This document shows, piece after piece, positions 53,779-63,757 of a stretch of DNA of 64,000 bases. Source of the stretch: Bacillota bacterium (GTDB taxonomy: Bacteria > Bacillota > Clostridia > Christensenellales > Christensenellaceae); contig JAEWMJ010000049.1 in assembly GCA_023393165.1 (NCBI GenBank), positions 1-64,000 on the forward strand, written 5' to 3'. The stretch's first letter is position 1. Every line of letters starts with the position of its first letter. The notes beneath the pieces were generated by a model, which was not told where the DNA came from, did no database searches, and saw nothing but the letters and a program-made list of their open reading frames with translations. The position numbers were made by a program, and so were the translations under genes.

Positions 53779-55563
53779 ATGGAATTTAAAGAAGTCGCGT
53801 CTGAAAACAAATTAAAGGAAATGTTCCTGAATGTTTTAAATTCCGGGGAAGTAAAAACGGTATTCCAGCCCATTATTTCGCTTCGGGACGGAACCACATA
53901 TGGGTACGAGGCGCTCAGCAGAGGACCGGAAGACAGCGAACTCAACAGCCCCGAAACGCTTTTCCGGCTTGCCGACGAATGCAATACCCTATGGGAACTG
54001 GAACTTCTCTGTCGTTCAAAAGCACTTCAGGCAGCATACAACATGAGGCAGCAAATCAGGATATTTTTAAATGTGAATCCGAATATTATGCATGATATTA
54101 AATTCAGACAGGGATTTACCAAAGAATATCTGAAAAGCTATTTAATGAATCCTGAAGATGTAATATTTGAAATCAACGAAAAAGCTGCGATCAACAATAT
54201 CATGGATTTCAAAAAAACTGTCGACAACTATAAGGATCAGAACTATAAGATAGCGATCGACGATGCGGGAGCAGGCTATTCGGGCCTCAATATGATTTCA
54301 GATATTCATCCGCATTACATCAAGCTGGATATGAATCTGATACGCGATATTGATAAGGATTATACCAAACAGGCGCTGGTTAAAAGCATGGTTGAGTTTT
54401 CCAAACTGTCCAACACGCAATTGATAGCGGAAGGAATCGAAACGGAAAGGGAACTTATTAAACTGATTGAAATAGGCGTGCATTATGGTCAGGGCTTTTT
54501 CATTCAGCGCCCGGCTCCGAATATCCAGCCTATAAGCGGCGACATAACAAATGTGATTTATGAAATAAACATGCGGAAAAATCATCTGGTAGCAAACCGC
54601 CTTTCCGATATATATATCGGAAATATTTCAACTGCGGTACGCACCTTGAATCCCAGCATACAGGTTTATCATGTCAATCAAATGATGAAAGAAGACCCGA
54701 GAGTTCCGGGATACTGCATTGTGGAAGACGGCTTCGTAAAAGGCGTTATCACGCGTGAAAGCTTAAGCAGTGAATTGGGCGGGCAGTATGGCTACAGTCT
54801 GAACTATAAAAAAAATATCAGCGATATCATGTCGCGCGATTATATGCAGGCAGATTATCAAACGCCAATCGATCTTGTTGCAAAAACCGCCATGCAGAGG
54901 GAACAGGAAAAATTATATGATTTCATTACAATTACCAAAGAAGAAAAATATTACGGAATAGTGACGGTAAAGGACCTTTTGGAAAAAACAATCGAAATCG
55001 AAGTGGCAAATGCCAAGCATCTGAATCCACTTTCAGAACTGCCCGGAAATCCTCTTATTGAAAAGCATCTTGAATTCAGTATCCAGTCGCAGCAGCCGTT
55101 TTGCGTTCTTTATTTTGATATAGATAATTTTAAAACGTATAACGACGTATATGGATTTGAAAAAGGCGACATGGTGATCAGGCAGCTTACCAAAATACTG
55201 AAAGATGTCATTCCATCCGACGAATTTATCGGACATATCGGGGGAGATGATTTTATAGCCGTGTTGCAAAAAGAAAGTCCCGAACAAATCTGTGAACAAA
55301 TCCTTACATTATTTGACCGGATGTCAAAAAGATCCTACAGCGAGGCAGATCAGGAAAAAGGGTATATTCTGACAAAAAACCGGCATGGCGTAGAGGAAAG
55401 TTTTCCGCTGATGAGCATGTCCATAGCAGCTGTCCGTTTTAATAGGCATCACTGTAAAAGCATTTACGAACTTTCAGAGAAGGCAAGCAATATTAAGAAG
55501 AAATGCAAGCTTAATTCCGGAAGTTCTTGTATAATAGAAGAATATATAGAAACTGAAATATAA
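53779..55563 (+). CDS. EAL-CBS-CBS-GGDEF cyclic-di-GMP protein
   Basis: A 594-residue soluble protein. Residues ~20-255 are an EAL phosphodiesterase domain with YEALSRG, FEINEKA, IDDAGAGYSGL, IKLDMNLI, AEGIETERE and YGQGFFIQ, so its catalytic set looks complete. Residues ~280-410 resemble a CBS pair that may bind a nucleotide. Residues ~430-590 are a GGDEF domain whose signature reads GGDDF, with Asp in place of Glu, so cyclase activity is doubtful. The net activity is probably degradation of c-di-GMP, with the CBS pair as a sensor. It precedes the pst operon but has its own terminator. Confidence 0.9.
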   Translation: MEFKEVASENKLKEMFLNVLNSGEVKTVFQPIISLRDGTTYGYEALSRGPEDSELNSPETLFRLADECNTLWELELLCRSKALQAAYNMRQQIRIFLNVNPNIMHDIKFRQGFTKEYLKSYLMNPEDVIFEINEKAAINNIMDFKKTVDNYKDQNYKIAIDDAGAGYSGLNMISDIHPHYIKLDMNLIRDIDKDYTKQALVKSMVEFSKLSNTQLIAEGIETERELIKLIEIGVHYGQGFFIQRPAPNIQPISGDITNVIYEINMRKNHLVANRLSDIYIGNISTAVRTLNPSIQVYHVNQMMKEDPRVPGYCIVEDGFVKGVITRESLSSELGGQYGYSLNYKKNISDIMSRDYMQADYQTPIDLVAKTAMQREQEKLYDFITITKEEKYYGIVTVKDLLEKTIEIEVANAKHLNPLSELPGNPLIEKHLEFSIQSQQPFCVLYFDIDNFKTYNDVYGFEKGDMVIRQLTKILKDVIPSDEFIGHIGGDDFIAVLQKESPEQICEQILTLFDRMSKRSYSEADQEKGYILTKNRHGVEESFPLMSMSIAAVRFNRHHCKSIYELSEKASNIKKKCKLNSGSSCIIEEYIETEI

Positions 55564-55575
55564 AATATAACCCAG

Positions 55576-55598
55576 CACGCATAGCGTGTTTTTTTTTG
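55576..55598 (+). terminator. Terminator after the EAL-CBS-GGDEF gene
   Basis: CACGC-ATA-GCGTG followed by nine Ts. Confidence 0.8.
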
Positions 55599-55662
55599 CA
55601 GAAAATAAGGCCAAAACGATATTATTTCCAAAATCGAATCCTGTTAAAAGTGGACAAGCAGA

Positions 55663-55717
55663 TTTAACATGGATTTAACATGATTTTAATATCGATTTTA
55701 CATGTCTGGGTTATAGT
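55663..55717 (+). promoter_or_regulatory. Pho box and -10 of the pst operon
   Basis: Four octamers start at 55663, 55674, 55685 and 55696: TTTAACAT, TTTAACAT, TTTAATAT and TTTTACAT, in perfect 11-bp phase. This matches the PhoP-binding pattern of direct TTAACA-like repeats seen in Bacillus. TATAGT at 55712-55717 lies just behind and serves as -10. So the operon is very probably switched on by phosphate limitation via a PhoPR-type system located elsewhere. Confidence 0.85.
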
Positions 55718-55756
55718 AAAACCACAGAAGTTTTAAAAATAATTGGAGGTAATGTT

Positions 55757-56680
55757 ATGAAAATGAGAAAAATGATTACTATACTGGTTCTGGCGTTTGC
55801 AGCCATGCTGGTATTCACTTCCTGTGCGAACCCGAGCGCGGCTCCGTCTGAGTCTGCCGCCCCAGCTTCATCCGCTGCTGAATCTGCTGCTCCGGCTTCG
55901 TCCGCCGCAGAATCGCCAGCCGCTCCGGCTTCGTCCGATGCTTCGGCTGTAAGCGGCAAAGTACAGATGTCCGGCTCTACTTCAATGGAAAAAGTTGCGA
56001 ACGCTCTTGCTGAAGCTTTCATGGAAAAGAATCCTGACGTAACGGTTGATGTGCAGCTTGGCGGTTCCAGCGTTGGAATAACCGATGTGATTGCAGGAAA
56101 GGTTGACATCGGAAATGCTTCCCGCGAACTGAAAGAAGAAGAAATATCGCAGGGCGCTGTACCCAATGTGATTGCCATTGACGGTATCGCGATGATCGTT
56201 AACCCCAATAACGAAGCTGCCGGCCTGACAAAAGACCAGTTGATTCAAATTTACACCGGCGAAGTCACCAACTGGAAAGACGTTGGCGGCGCTGATGCTC
56301 CTATCGTAGTGATCGGGCGTGAAGCTGCTTCCGGAACAAGGGGTGCTTTTGAAGAACTGCTCGAACTCCAGGATAAATGCAAATATGCGCAGGAACTGAA
56401 CGAATCGGGCGCTGTGATCACAGCGGTTGCCAATACGGAAGGTGCAATCGGCTACGTATCCCTCGACCTGGTTGACGACACCGTAAAAGCGCTGAAACTG
56501 GACGATGTTGAAGCCACCGAAGAACAGATACTCGCCGGCAATTACATCCTCTCAAGACCTTTCATCATGGCTACAAAAGGCGAACTGACTAACCCGACAG
56601 CAAAAGCTTTCCTGGACTATGTCATGAGTGCTGACGGCGGCGCCGTAATCAAAGATGCAGGATTGATACTGCCTAAATAA
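55757..56680 (+). CDS. pstS: Phosphate-binding lipoprotein PstS
   Basis: The phosphate-capturing protein of the Pst transporter, 307 residues. The signal ends in a lipobox at C23 (VFTSC), and residues ~26-62 are an Ala/Ser/Pro spacer with repeats of SAAPASSAAE. The binding domain has SGSTSMEKV, GREAASGTRGAFEE and ANTEGAIGYVSL, which hold phosphate. Its start has GGAGGT just upstream. An intergenic hairpin separates it from pstC. Confidence 0.95.
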   Translation: MKMRKMITILVLAFAAMLVFTSCANPSAAPSESAAPASSAAESAAPASSAAESPAAPASSDASAVSGKVQMSGSTSMEKVANALAEAFMEKNPDVTVDVQLGGSSVGITDVIAGKVDIGNASRELKEEEISQGAVPNVIAIDGIAMIVNPNNEAAGLTKDQLIQIYTGEVTNWKDVGGADAPIVVIGREAASGTRGAFEELLELQDKCKYAQELNESGAVITAVANTEGAIGYVSLDLVDDTVKALKLDDVEATEEQILAGNYILSRPFIMATKGELTNPTAKAFLDYVMSADGGAVIKDAGLILPK

Positions 56681-56698
56681 ACAACTAAAAAAATAAAG

Positions 56699-56737
56699 CA
56701 TGGTATGAGGCAAGCATCGTCTTGCCTCTTAACCATG
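56699..56737 (+). promoter_or_regulatory. Hairpin between pstS and pstC
   Basis: GAGGCAAG / CTTGCCTC with a six-base loop, extended by CATGGT / ACCATG. There is no T-run, so it is more likely an mRNA-stabilising or processing element that keeps pstS above the downstream genes. Confidence 0.65.
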
Positions 56738-56795
56738 TGTATCATAATTCAAAAAAGTCCGATATCAAAGGGACGGGTTAAATGAGGTGAAAGAT

Positions 56796-57737
56796 TTGCT
56801 GGAAAATAAAAAAATATCACTTTACGCAAAATACAGCATATATAAACATTCCATAGAAAAGTTCATGAAAGTAATATTTATTATTTGCGGACTCTTTGCG
56901 ATAATTGCGGTTCTGGCTATCACGATATATATGTTTTATTCGGGCGCCCCTGCATTTTTCAAGATAGGGCCGCTTGAATTTTTATTGGGTAAGACATGGG
57001 CGCCGACGGCGGCAGATCCGAAATTCGGAATACTTCCAATTATTTTAACGTCCCTGGTGGGCACAGGGCTCGCCATACTCATCGGGGTTCCCATTGCACT
57101 CCTGACAGCGGTATTTTTGGCCGAATTCGCCCAAAGCAAATTTGCCACGGTCGTGAAGGCGGGAATCGAACTGTTGGCGGGTATACCGTCGGTAGTATAC
57201 GGCTTGTTGGGCCTGATCGTGCTGGTTCCCGCCGTCGCGAAGCTTGAATTTGCCTTTTTCCAAAATGACCCGAATCATGTATTCACGGGAGGAGCCAACA
57301 TGCTTTCGGGTATTATCGTGCTTGCCATCATGATCCTGCCCACGGTCACCAATGTGAGCCTTACGTCGCTCAAAGCCGTAGCAATGGAGCACAAGGAAGC
57401 TTCCCTTGCTGTCGGCGCGACAAAGATCCAGACAATCTTTAAAGTAATGATACCGTCAGCCAAATCGGGCATTATCTCCGGAGTGGTACTCGGCATAGGC
57501 AGAGCGCTGGGAGAAGCGATGGCTATCATCCTGGTTGCCGGCAATGTGGTGAACATGCCCGGCCTTTTCAACAGCGTCCGGTTCCTGACAACGGGCATCG
57601 TTTCCGAAATGAGTTATGCGTCAGGATTGCACAGGGAGGCGCTGTTCAGCATCGGTATGATATTGTTCATCTTCATTATGGTAATCAATCTGATCCTGAG
57701 TACGATACTCAAGAAGGGGGCGGAAAAGCATGCATAA
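56796..57737 (+). CDS. pstC: Phosphate ABC transporter permease PstC
   Basis: One of two membrane subunits, 313 residues, six membrane segments. Seen: the permease EAA-like loop as EASLAVGATKIQTIFKVMIP and the GIPSVVYGLLGL motif. I take TTG 56796, with GAGGTGA ending five bases before it; a GTG at 56787 in frame is possible but lies on the ribosome site. It overlaps pstA by eight bases. Confidence 0.93.
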   Translation: MLENKKISLYAKYSIYKHSIEKFMKVIFIICGLFAIIAVLAITIYMFYSGAPAFFKIGPLEFLLGKTWAPTAADPKFGILPIILTSLVGTGLAILIGVPIALLTAVFLAEFAQSKFATVVKAGIELLAGIPSVVYGLLGLIVLVPAVAKLEFAFFQNDPNHVFTGGANMLSGIIVLAIMILPTVTNVSLTSLKAVAMEHKEASLAVGATKIQTIFKVMIPSAKSGIISGVVLGIGRALGEAMAIILVAGNVVNMPGLFNSVRFLTTGIVSEMSYASGLHREALFSIGMILFIFIMVINLILSTILKKGAEKHA

Positions 57738-58602
57738 ACTTCTTTCAAACGACATCAGCCTGATGGCCAAAAAAACCAGAAAAAAAGACAATATATTAAA
57801 GACTTTGATTTTTTTCTGCGCTTTTCTCACGATGGCCATATTATTTATAATTGTATTTTATGTTTTTTACAGAGGCATTCCTCAGATAACCTGGGAGTTT
57901 CTGACCACAGCGCCCAGCACGTTGCATAAAACGGTCGGGGTGCTGCCCAGCATCATCAATACGCTCTATATGATCGGCATCACACTCCTGATCGCAACTC
58001 CGATAGGCGTGGGTGCGGCGGTATATTTAAATGAATACGCCAAAAAGGGCAGGATAGTCCGACTGATAGAATTTACCACCGAAACGCTTGCAGGTATACC
58101 GTCCATAATTTACGGTTTATTCGGTTCCCTTATCTTCAGCGTGATGTTTGCTTTTGGATACTCCATACTTTCCGGTGCTCTAACGCTTACCATAATGGTT
58201 CTTCCGATCATCGTAAGAACGACACAGGAATCCTTAAAAACAGTGCCCGGCAGCTTCAGGGAAGCGGCGCTGGGGGTAGGCTCCACAAAATTTTATATGA
58301 TACGGACAGTAATATTGCCCAGCGCAATGCCCGGCATAATCACAGGTATCATACTCGCAATCGGAAGGATCGTCGGCGAATCGGCCGCACTGATATTTAC
58401 GTCGGGCATTTCAACCACGATGCCCAAGAACTTTTTCGGGCATATCATGGAATCCGGCGCTACACTGACGATTTATTTGTATACCAGCGCAGCAAAAGGC
58501 CAGAATAATATTGCGTTCGGTATTGCAGCGGTATTGCTGATTATTGTTCTGGCAATCAATTTGCTGACAAATTATTCGAACAAAAAAATGAGGAAGATAT
58601 AG
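57730..58602 (+). CDS. pstA: Phosphate ABC transporter permease PstA
   Basis: The second permease, 290 residues, with six membrane segments. [12 protein letters not shown] and the loop [20 protein letters not shown] match the family. It overlaps pstC by eight bases and is followed by pstB after ten, so translation is coupled through the operon. Confidence 0.93.
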   Translation: MHKLLSNDISLMAKKTRKKDNILKTLIFFCAFLTMAILFIIVFYVFYRGIPQITWEFLTTAPSTLHKTVGVLPSIINTLYMIGITLLIATPIGVGAAVYLNEYAKKGRIVRLIEFTTETLAGIPSIIYGLFGSLIFSVMFAFGYSILSGALTLTIMVLPIIVRTTQESLKTVPGSFREAALGVGSTKFYMIRTVILPSAMPGIITGIILAIGRIVGESAALIFTSGISTTMPKNFFGHIMESGATLTIYLYTSAAKGQNNIAFGIAAVLLIIVLAINLLTNYSNKKMRKI

Positions 58603-58612
58603 GGGAGGAAGT

Positions 58613-59371
58613 ATGGAAACTACGAAATTGCTGGTAAGGAATCTGAATCTTTGGTATACCGATAATCATGCATTAAAAGACGTCAATATGAATATAGAAG
58701 AACATAAAATCACCGCATTGATCGGACCTTCAGGCTGCGGCAAATCCACATTTTTAAAAACTATTAACCGTATGAACGATATAATTGACGGCGTGCGTAT
58801 AGAAGGAGAAATACTGCTGGACGACGAAAATATATATGATCCCAAGGTGGATGTGACCATACTTAGGAAAAAAATCGGCATGGTTTTCCAGAAACCGAAC
58901 CCGTTTTTAATGAGCATTTATGACAACGTTGCCTACGGGCCCAGGATACACGGTATTAAAAACAAGGTCGACTTGGATGACCTTGTGGAATCAAGCCTGA
59001 AAGCCGCGGCTCTGTGGGAGGAAACCAAAGACAGGCTGAAAAAATCGGCCATGGGTCTTTCGGGCGGACAGCAGCAAAGACTGTGCGTTGCCCGCGCAAT
59101 CGCAGTTCAGCCGGAAATTCTGCTGATGGACGAACCGACGTCTGCGCTTGATCCGATTTCCACGTTGAAAATAGAGGATCTGATGCTGGAACTGAAAGAG
59201 AAGTATACGGTCATAATCGTTACGCATAATATGCAGCAGGCGGCGCGTATTTCGGACATCACAGGATTTTTCCTGTTGGGTGAGATGATAGAGTGCGGAC
59301 TTACAAAAGATATTTTTTACGTGCCAAAGGATAAACGTACTGAAGATTATATTTCAGGAAGATTTGGATAA
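58613..59371 (+). CDS. pstB: Phosphate ABC transporter ATPase PstB
   Basis: The 252-residue ATPase that drives phosphate import. Seen: Walker [10 protein letters not shown], signature LSGGQQQRL, Walker [13 protein letters not shown] and the H-loop VTHNMQQA. Length is normal for PstB. Confidence 0.96.
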   Translation: METTKLLVRNLNLWYTDNHALKDVNMNIEEHKITALIGPSGCGKSTFLKTINRMNDIIDGVRIEGEILLDDENIYDPKVDVTILRKKIGMVFQKPNPFLMSIYDNVAYGPRIHGIKNKVDLDDLVESSLKAAALWEETKDRLKKSAMGLSGGQQQRLCVARAIAVQPEILLMDEPTSALDPISTLKIEDLMLELKEKYTVIIVTHNMQQAARISDITGFFLLGEMIECGLTKDIFYVPKDKRTEDYISGRFG

Positions 59372-59391
59372 TAAAAGGAGAGGATTAGAGA

Positions 59392-60045
59392 ATGGCAAGA
59401 AATTTCTTTGATAGTGAACTTATAAATCTAAAGCATGCGCTGGTCAGGATGGGCGAAGCCGCAGAAGGTGCGATTCAAAAAACGACACGCGCTCTCATTG
59501 ATAAAGATTATGAAGCAGCGCAGAAGGTTATAGAGGACGACGATATCGTTGACGGGATGGAACTGGAGATAGAAAACAGCTGCATTGAGCTGATTGTTCA
59601 GCAACAGCCTGTTGCAAGGGATATGCGCTTCATATTTGCAATCAATAAAATCGCTACTGACCTGGAGCGGATTGCGGATTATGCGCATTCCATCGCTAAA
59701 CTGAACATCAAAATGAAGGACGAAGTATACATGAAAAGGTTCGTCAATATTGAGAAGATGAGCGAAATTGCGGTTCGGATGATTCATTCCTCCATAGAAG
59801 CTTTTATCAACATGGATATAGAACTGGCGCGGAAAGTTTACGATATGGACGATGAAATTGACGATCTGTACCATGAAATATTCAACGAACTGATGGCTTA
59901 TGTGATATCCGATGCAAAGAATATCAATCAGGCGATGATCCTGCTTTTGATCGCCCGGTATTATGAGCGAACAGGGGACCATGTGCAGAATATCTGCGAG
60001 TGGGTTTATTATCATCAGGAAGGGAAACACGTAAGCCTGGATTAA
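59392..60045 (+). CDS. phoU: Phosphate-uptake regulator PhoU
   Basis: A 217-residue, all-helical protein made of two related three-helix bundles, which links the Pst transporter to PhoR signalling. Seen: the acidic metal-binding repeats as DLERIADYAHS and YERTGDHVQNI, one in each half. It closes the pst operon; a terminator follows at 60350-60370. Confidence 0.94.
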   Translation: MARNFFDSELINLKHALVRMGEAAEGAIQKTTRALIDKDYEAAQKVIEDDDIVDGMELEIENSCIELIVQQQPVARDMRFIFAINKIATDLERIADYAHSIAKLNIKMKDEVYMKRFVNIEKMSEIAVRMIHSSIEAFINMDIELARKVYDMDDEIDDLYHEIFNELMAYVISDAKNINQAMILLLIARYYERTGDHVQNICEWVYYHQEGKHVSLD

Positions 60046-60049
60046 TTCA

Positions 60050-60325
60050 GGCCGCTGATAAGCCTCAACTACTGCGTTATTTTTCCGCCTTTCCCACTTC
60101 ACTGCGGATTTGCACTGCGCGTCCTAACGCGCTTGTGCTCATCTCGCGTTCTGTGAGCGTTCGCTTTCCTTTATCTGCCTTAGGGCAGCGGTCAGCTCCG
60201 CTCTCCTCAGCGCAGGAAAAATATGCGCAGCAATGCAATGCTCAAATGCCTGGCCGGGATCTCCGAAAAATCGTAGATTTTTGGGGTGGGGTAGTGAGGC
60301 TTTCCCTTCATGGGCGAAATAACCA
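60050..60325 (-). repeat. Dispersed structured intergenic repeat (family 1, copy 2)
   Basis: G+C-rich, non-coding DNA between phoU and its terminator. Read on the minus strand it shows the same ordered landmarks as 6960-7135: CCCACCCCAAAA, a small hairpin closing in TTTTCGGAG, and CTGAGGAGAGC. Similarity elsewhere is low. The copy is inverted with respect to the first. Confidence 0.45.
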
Positions 60326-60349
60326 GGTTTAATATTTAGTACTCAATAT

Positions 60350-60370
60350 AAACGGCGAAAGCCGTTTTTT
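60350..60370 (+). terminator. Terminator of the pst-phoU operon
   Basis: AAACGGC-GAAA-GCCGTTT plus T-run, a GNRA tetraloop hairpin typical of terminators. Confidence 0.85.
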
Positions 60371-60384
60371 AATGATCAATATAA

Positions 60385-60440
60385 TGGTTTTCTTTGGGGG
60401 CGCCCTTTCTTTTTACCTGAAAAGAAAGGGCGGTAAAAAA
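60385..60440. repeat. Hairpin-rich intergenic repeat (family 2, copy 2)
   Basis: GGTTTTCTTTGGGG followed by CGCCCTTTCTTTT / AAAAGAAAGGGCG at 60401-60432 and GGTAAAAAAA. The same order (TTTTCTTTGG, a CTTTCTTTT hairpin, GGTAA then an A-run) occurs at 38759-38810. Confidence 0.5.
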
Positions 60441-60515
60441 ACCGATTCGAAAATTTGATTATTTCCCCGCTATTATGTATAATCTAACCATTATACGGGA
60501 GAAATCGGAGAAGCC

Positions 60516-61817
60516 ATGTACAGGGTAATAAAAAGCGTTGAGAAGGGCGGTATATCGGACAAAAACGGCGTACGTGCGGGTGACGAACTTATTTCCATTA
60601 ACGGCGAGCGGGTACTGGATTACATCGACTATGCCTTTTTTATGGGAGAAGAGCGATTGACGCTGTTACTGCGGGGCGGGGACGGCAGGGAAAGAACAGT
60701 CAGAATCAAAAAAGAAGACTGGGAAGATATTGGCCTTGTTTTTAATGAAGAACAGCTGGGAGACCCAGTTCACTGCCGCAACAAGTGCATATTCTGCTTT
60801 GAGGATCAGCTGCCATCCGGTATGCGTGAAACACTTCATGTGAAGGACGACGACTGGCGGTTCTCGTTTCTGATGGGCAATTACGTCACATTGACAAATT
60901 TAAGCGATGCCGATATCGAAAGAATAATCAAGCGCAAAGTATCGCCGCTGTATGTGTCCGTACATGCGACAGACGACAAACTGCGCCGCCATATGTTGGG
61001 AAACCCTAAGGCGCCTGAAATATTGCCATTGTTAAAGCATTTTATTAAAAACTGCGTCGTCATCCACGCGCAGATCGTGGTGTGCGAGGGGATAAACGAT
61101 GGGGAAAATCTTATTCAGACCATAAACGATTTATACCGCCTTTATCCTGGCTTAGGGTCTGTAGCGGTTGTGCCTGTCGGACTGACGCGTCACAGGGATA
61201 AACTTCCCCTTTTAAAGCCCATATCCCGGGAAAACGCAAATGATATGATCAACCGCATCCAAGTATTGCAAAAGCAGTTTTTGGAGGAAAGCGATACGCG
61301 GTTTGTATTCGCGTCCGACGAAATGTACATCCGTGCGAAAAGGGTGCTTCCCGCATATGAAGAATATGAAGATTTTGTGCAGATTGAAAACGGCGTTGGT
61401 CTGATAGCGCGATTCTGCGATGAAATCGATCAGGGATTGGAAGATTTCAAAGAATTAAAATACCGTAATATCAGTGTTGCCACTGGAGAGGACTTTGCTT
61501 CTTTCATGAAAGAAATTGCAAAAAAACTGAAATCTAATTATAATATTAATATAAATGTTTATAACATTCAGAATGATTTTTTCGGCCATGACGTCACCGT
61601 AACAGGGCTTCTGACCGGCAGGGATATCATATCCCAACTGAAAGGCAAAGATCTTGGCGAAAAGGTTTTCTTATGCGGCAGTATCTTCAGGCAGTTTGAG
61701 AAAGTTACGCTGGATAACATAACATTGAATGAGATAGCACAAAATATTAACGCAGAATGCGAAGCGGTTCCATGCGACGGTTATGAATGGATACGCGCAC
61801 TCGCAAAGGAGAAATGA
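60516..61817 (+). CDS. DUF512 protein with PDZ and radical-SAM-like cysteine motif
   Basis: A 433-residue conserved protein of unknown function that often precedes der in Clostridia. Residues ~1-60 form a PDZ-like domain (GDELISINGERVLDY). A cysteine motif CRNKCIFCF (CxxxCxxC) follows at ~90, as in radical-SAM [4Fe-4S] enzymes, then a barrel-like region and the C-terminal DUF512. There is no obvious signal peptide. It overlaps or abuts der, so the two are coupled. Confidence 0.88.
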   Translation: MYRVIKSVEKGGISDKNGVRAGDELISINGERVLDYIDYAFFMGEERLTLLLRGGDGRERTVRIKKEDWEDIGLVFNEEQLGDPVHCRNKCIFCFEDQLPSGMRETLHVKDDDWRFSFLMGNYVTLTNLSDADIERIIKRKVSPLYVSVHATDDKLRRHMLGNPKAPEILPLLKHFIKNCVVIHAQIVVCEGINDGENLIQTINDLYRLYPGLGSVAVVPVGLTRHRDKLPLLKPISRENANDMINRIQVLQKQFLEESDTRFVFASDEMYIRAKRVLPAYEEYEDFVQIENGVGLIARFCDEIDQGLEDFKELKYRNISVATGEDFASFMKEIAKKLKSNYNININVYNIQNDFFGHDVTVTGLLTGRDIISQLKGKDLGEKVFLCGSIFRQFEKVTLDNITLNEIAQNINAECEAVPCDGYEWIRALAKEK

Positions 61818-63145
61818 TGACAAAACCTTTGGTTGCAATCGTAGGCAGGCCCAATGTAGGAAAGTCTACCTTTTTTAACAGAATATCCGGGCAGAAAATT
61901 GCCATTATTGAAGACACGCCGGGAGTAACCCGGGATAGGATATACGCGGACGCAGAATGGCTGGATCACGAATTTTCGCTTGTGGATACGGGGGGGATCG
62001 ATCTCAATACGGACGATGTGATACTCTCGCAAATGAGGGAACAGGCGCAGATCGCTGTCGATTCGGCGGACGTGATACTGTTTTTTGTGGACGCAAAGGA
62101 AGGTCTGGTTGCGGAGGACTATGAAGTTGCGGATATGCTCCGGCGAACTGAAAAGCCTGTGGTCACTGTCGTCAACAAAGCGGACAATAAAAAAGACGAG
62201 CAAAATGTATACGATTTTTACTCGCTTGGTCTGGGCGACGTCATATCCATATCGGCCGGGCAGGGCCTTGGAATAGGCGACCTGCTGGACGCAGTTGTTT
62301 CGCATTTCGGCGAATATGAAAAGGGAGAGACCGATGAAACGTTCAAGATCGCTTTTGTCGGCAGGCCAAACGTGGGCAAATCGTCACTTACGAATAAAAT
62401 TTTGGGGGAGAACCGTACCATTGTCAGTGATATACCCGGCACCACGCGGGACGCGATAGATTCTTTATTTGAAAGAGACGGAGTGAAGTATACGCTGATC
62501 GACACGGCCGGAATGCGCAAAAAGGGCAGAATTGACGATGCGTCCATCGAGCGTTACAGCGTTATCCGCACATTAAACGCGGTCAGACGGGCGGATGTGG
62601 TAGTGCTGCTCATAGATGCGGCAGATGGGATAACCGAACAGGACGTAAAAATCGCGGGATATGTGGATTATGAGGGAAAGCCCGTGGTAATAGCGGTAAA
62701 CAAATGGGATGCGATAGAAAAAGACACCTATACGTCCCAGCAGTTTAATAAAAAAATAGACGAACAGCTTGATTTCATGCCTTATGCAAAAAGAGTATAT
62801 ATTTCGGCCAGGACAGGCCAGCGTGTCGATAAGCTGTTTGATCTGGCAGGGGAGGCGAAACAAAACAACGAAAAAAGAATCACCACCGGGCTTTTAAACG
62901 ATTGCATCAGGGATGCCATTACGGCAGTGCAGCCGCCTTCTGATAAAGGCAGAAGGCTAAAAATATTTTATGCGACCCAGGCGTCGGTAAAACCACCGAC
63001 ATTTATATTGTTTGTTAACGATACTGAATTGGTTCATTTTTCATATAAAAGATATTTGGAAAATTATTTAAGAAAAACATTTGATTTTTCGGGTACGCCT
63101 ATCCGGATTATCATCAGGCAAAGAAACGAAACGGGAGACAACTGA
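61817..63145 (+). CDS. der: Ribosome-assembly GTPase Der (EngA)
   Basis: Double GTPase for 50S assembly, 442 residues. Two G domains are clear: GRPNVGKST, DTPGVTRDR, NKADN and GRPNVGKSS, DIPGTTRDA, NKWDA, followed by a KH-like C-terminal domain. ATG 61817 has AGGAG five bases before it; ATG 61814 is too close. It shares bases with the preceding stop. Confidence 0.97.
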   Translation: MTKPLVAIVGRPNVGKSTFFNRISGQKIAIIEDTPGVTRDRIYADAEWLDHEFSLVDTGGIDLNTDDVILSQMREQAQIAVDSADVILFFVDAKEGLVAEDYEVADMLRRTEKPVVTVVNKADNKKDEQNVYDFYSLGLGDVISISAGQGLGIGDLLDAVVSHFGEYEKGETDETFKIAFVGRPNVGKSSLTNKILGENRTIVSDIPGTTRDAIDSLFERDGVKYTLIDTAGMRKKGRIDDASIERYSVIRTLNAVRRADVVVLLIDAADGITEQDVKIAGYVDYEGKPVVIAVNKWDAIEKDTYTSQQFNKKIDEQLDFMPYAKRVYISARTGQRVDKLFDLAGEAKQNNEKRITTGLLNDCIRDAITAVQPPSDKGRRLKIFYATQASVKPPTFILFVNDTELVHFSYKRYLENYLRKTFDFSGTPIRIIIRQRNETGDN

Positions 63146-63148
63146 CAA

Positions 63149-63757
63149 ATGGAATTAATAATAAAATATATTATTATCGGAATTATTGCTTATTTAATAG
63201 GATCTGTTTCTTTCTCGTATATCTTCACCAAAAAAATAAAGAACCAGGATATTCGGGAGAGGGGAAGCGGTAATGCGGGCACAACAAACGTGCTGCGTAA
63301 CTACGGCTGGGCTATGGGACTTTTAACGCTTATTTGCGACCTTTTAAAAGGCGTGTGCGCCGCATTTATAGGCTTCTGGCTGGCGGGTGAAACAGGGCTT
63401 TACATTGGAAGCGTTTTAGTAATTGCAGGCCATAACTGGTCTGTTTACCTCAAATTCAAGGGAGGAAAGGGAATTGCTGCAACCACCGGCGTGCTGTTGG
63501 TGATTATGCCCATCGAAACGGTTATTATTTTCGGCATATGTGTGCTGATTGTTTACCTTACAAAAATAATGTCAATCGGCTCCATAATCGGTTTGATTGC
63601 TTCGGCAGTAGCGGCGTTTATCGTACAGCCTGACAACCTGCCGATGCAAATTACCGTTCTTCTGATCGCGATTCTTGGGATCGTTTCCCACCGTGAAAAC
63701 ATTAAAAGGCTGGCGAACCATCAGGAGAATAAGCTGTCCATTTCCGGAAAAAAATAA
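63149..63757 (+). CDS. plsY: Glycerol-3-phosphate acyltransferase PlsY
   Basis: A 202-residue membrane enzyme that transfers the acyl group of acyl phosphate (made by PlsX) to glycerol 3-phosphate. About five membrane segments and the three conserved loops are seen: GSGNAGTTNVLR, GHNWSVYLKFKGGKGIA and the C-terminal SHRENIKRL. It follows der by three bases. Confidence 0.95.
   Translation: MELIIKYIIIGIIAYLIGSVSFSYIFTKKIKNQDIRERGSGNAGTTNVLRNYGWAMGLLTLICDLLKGVCAAFIGFWLAGETGLYIGSVLVIAGHNWSVYLKFKGGKGIAATTGVLLVIMPIETVIIFGICVLIVYLTKIMSIGSIIGLIASAVAAFIVQPDNLPMQITVLLIAILGIVSHRENIKRLANHQENKLSISGKK

Noticed and set aside
55840..55945. Short repeats in the 5' part of pstS as a CRISPR-like or mobile repeat
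   Set aside because: They are in-frame codons for an Ala/Ser/Pro spacer after the lipobox, common in Gram-positive lipoproteins.
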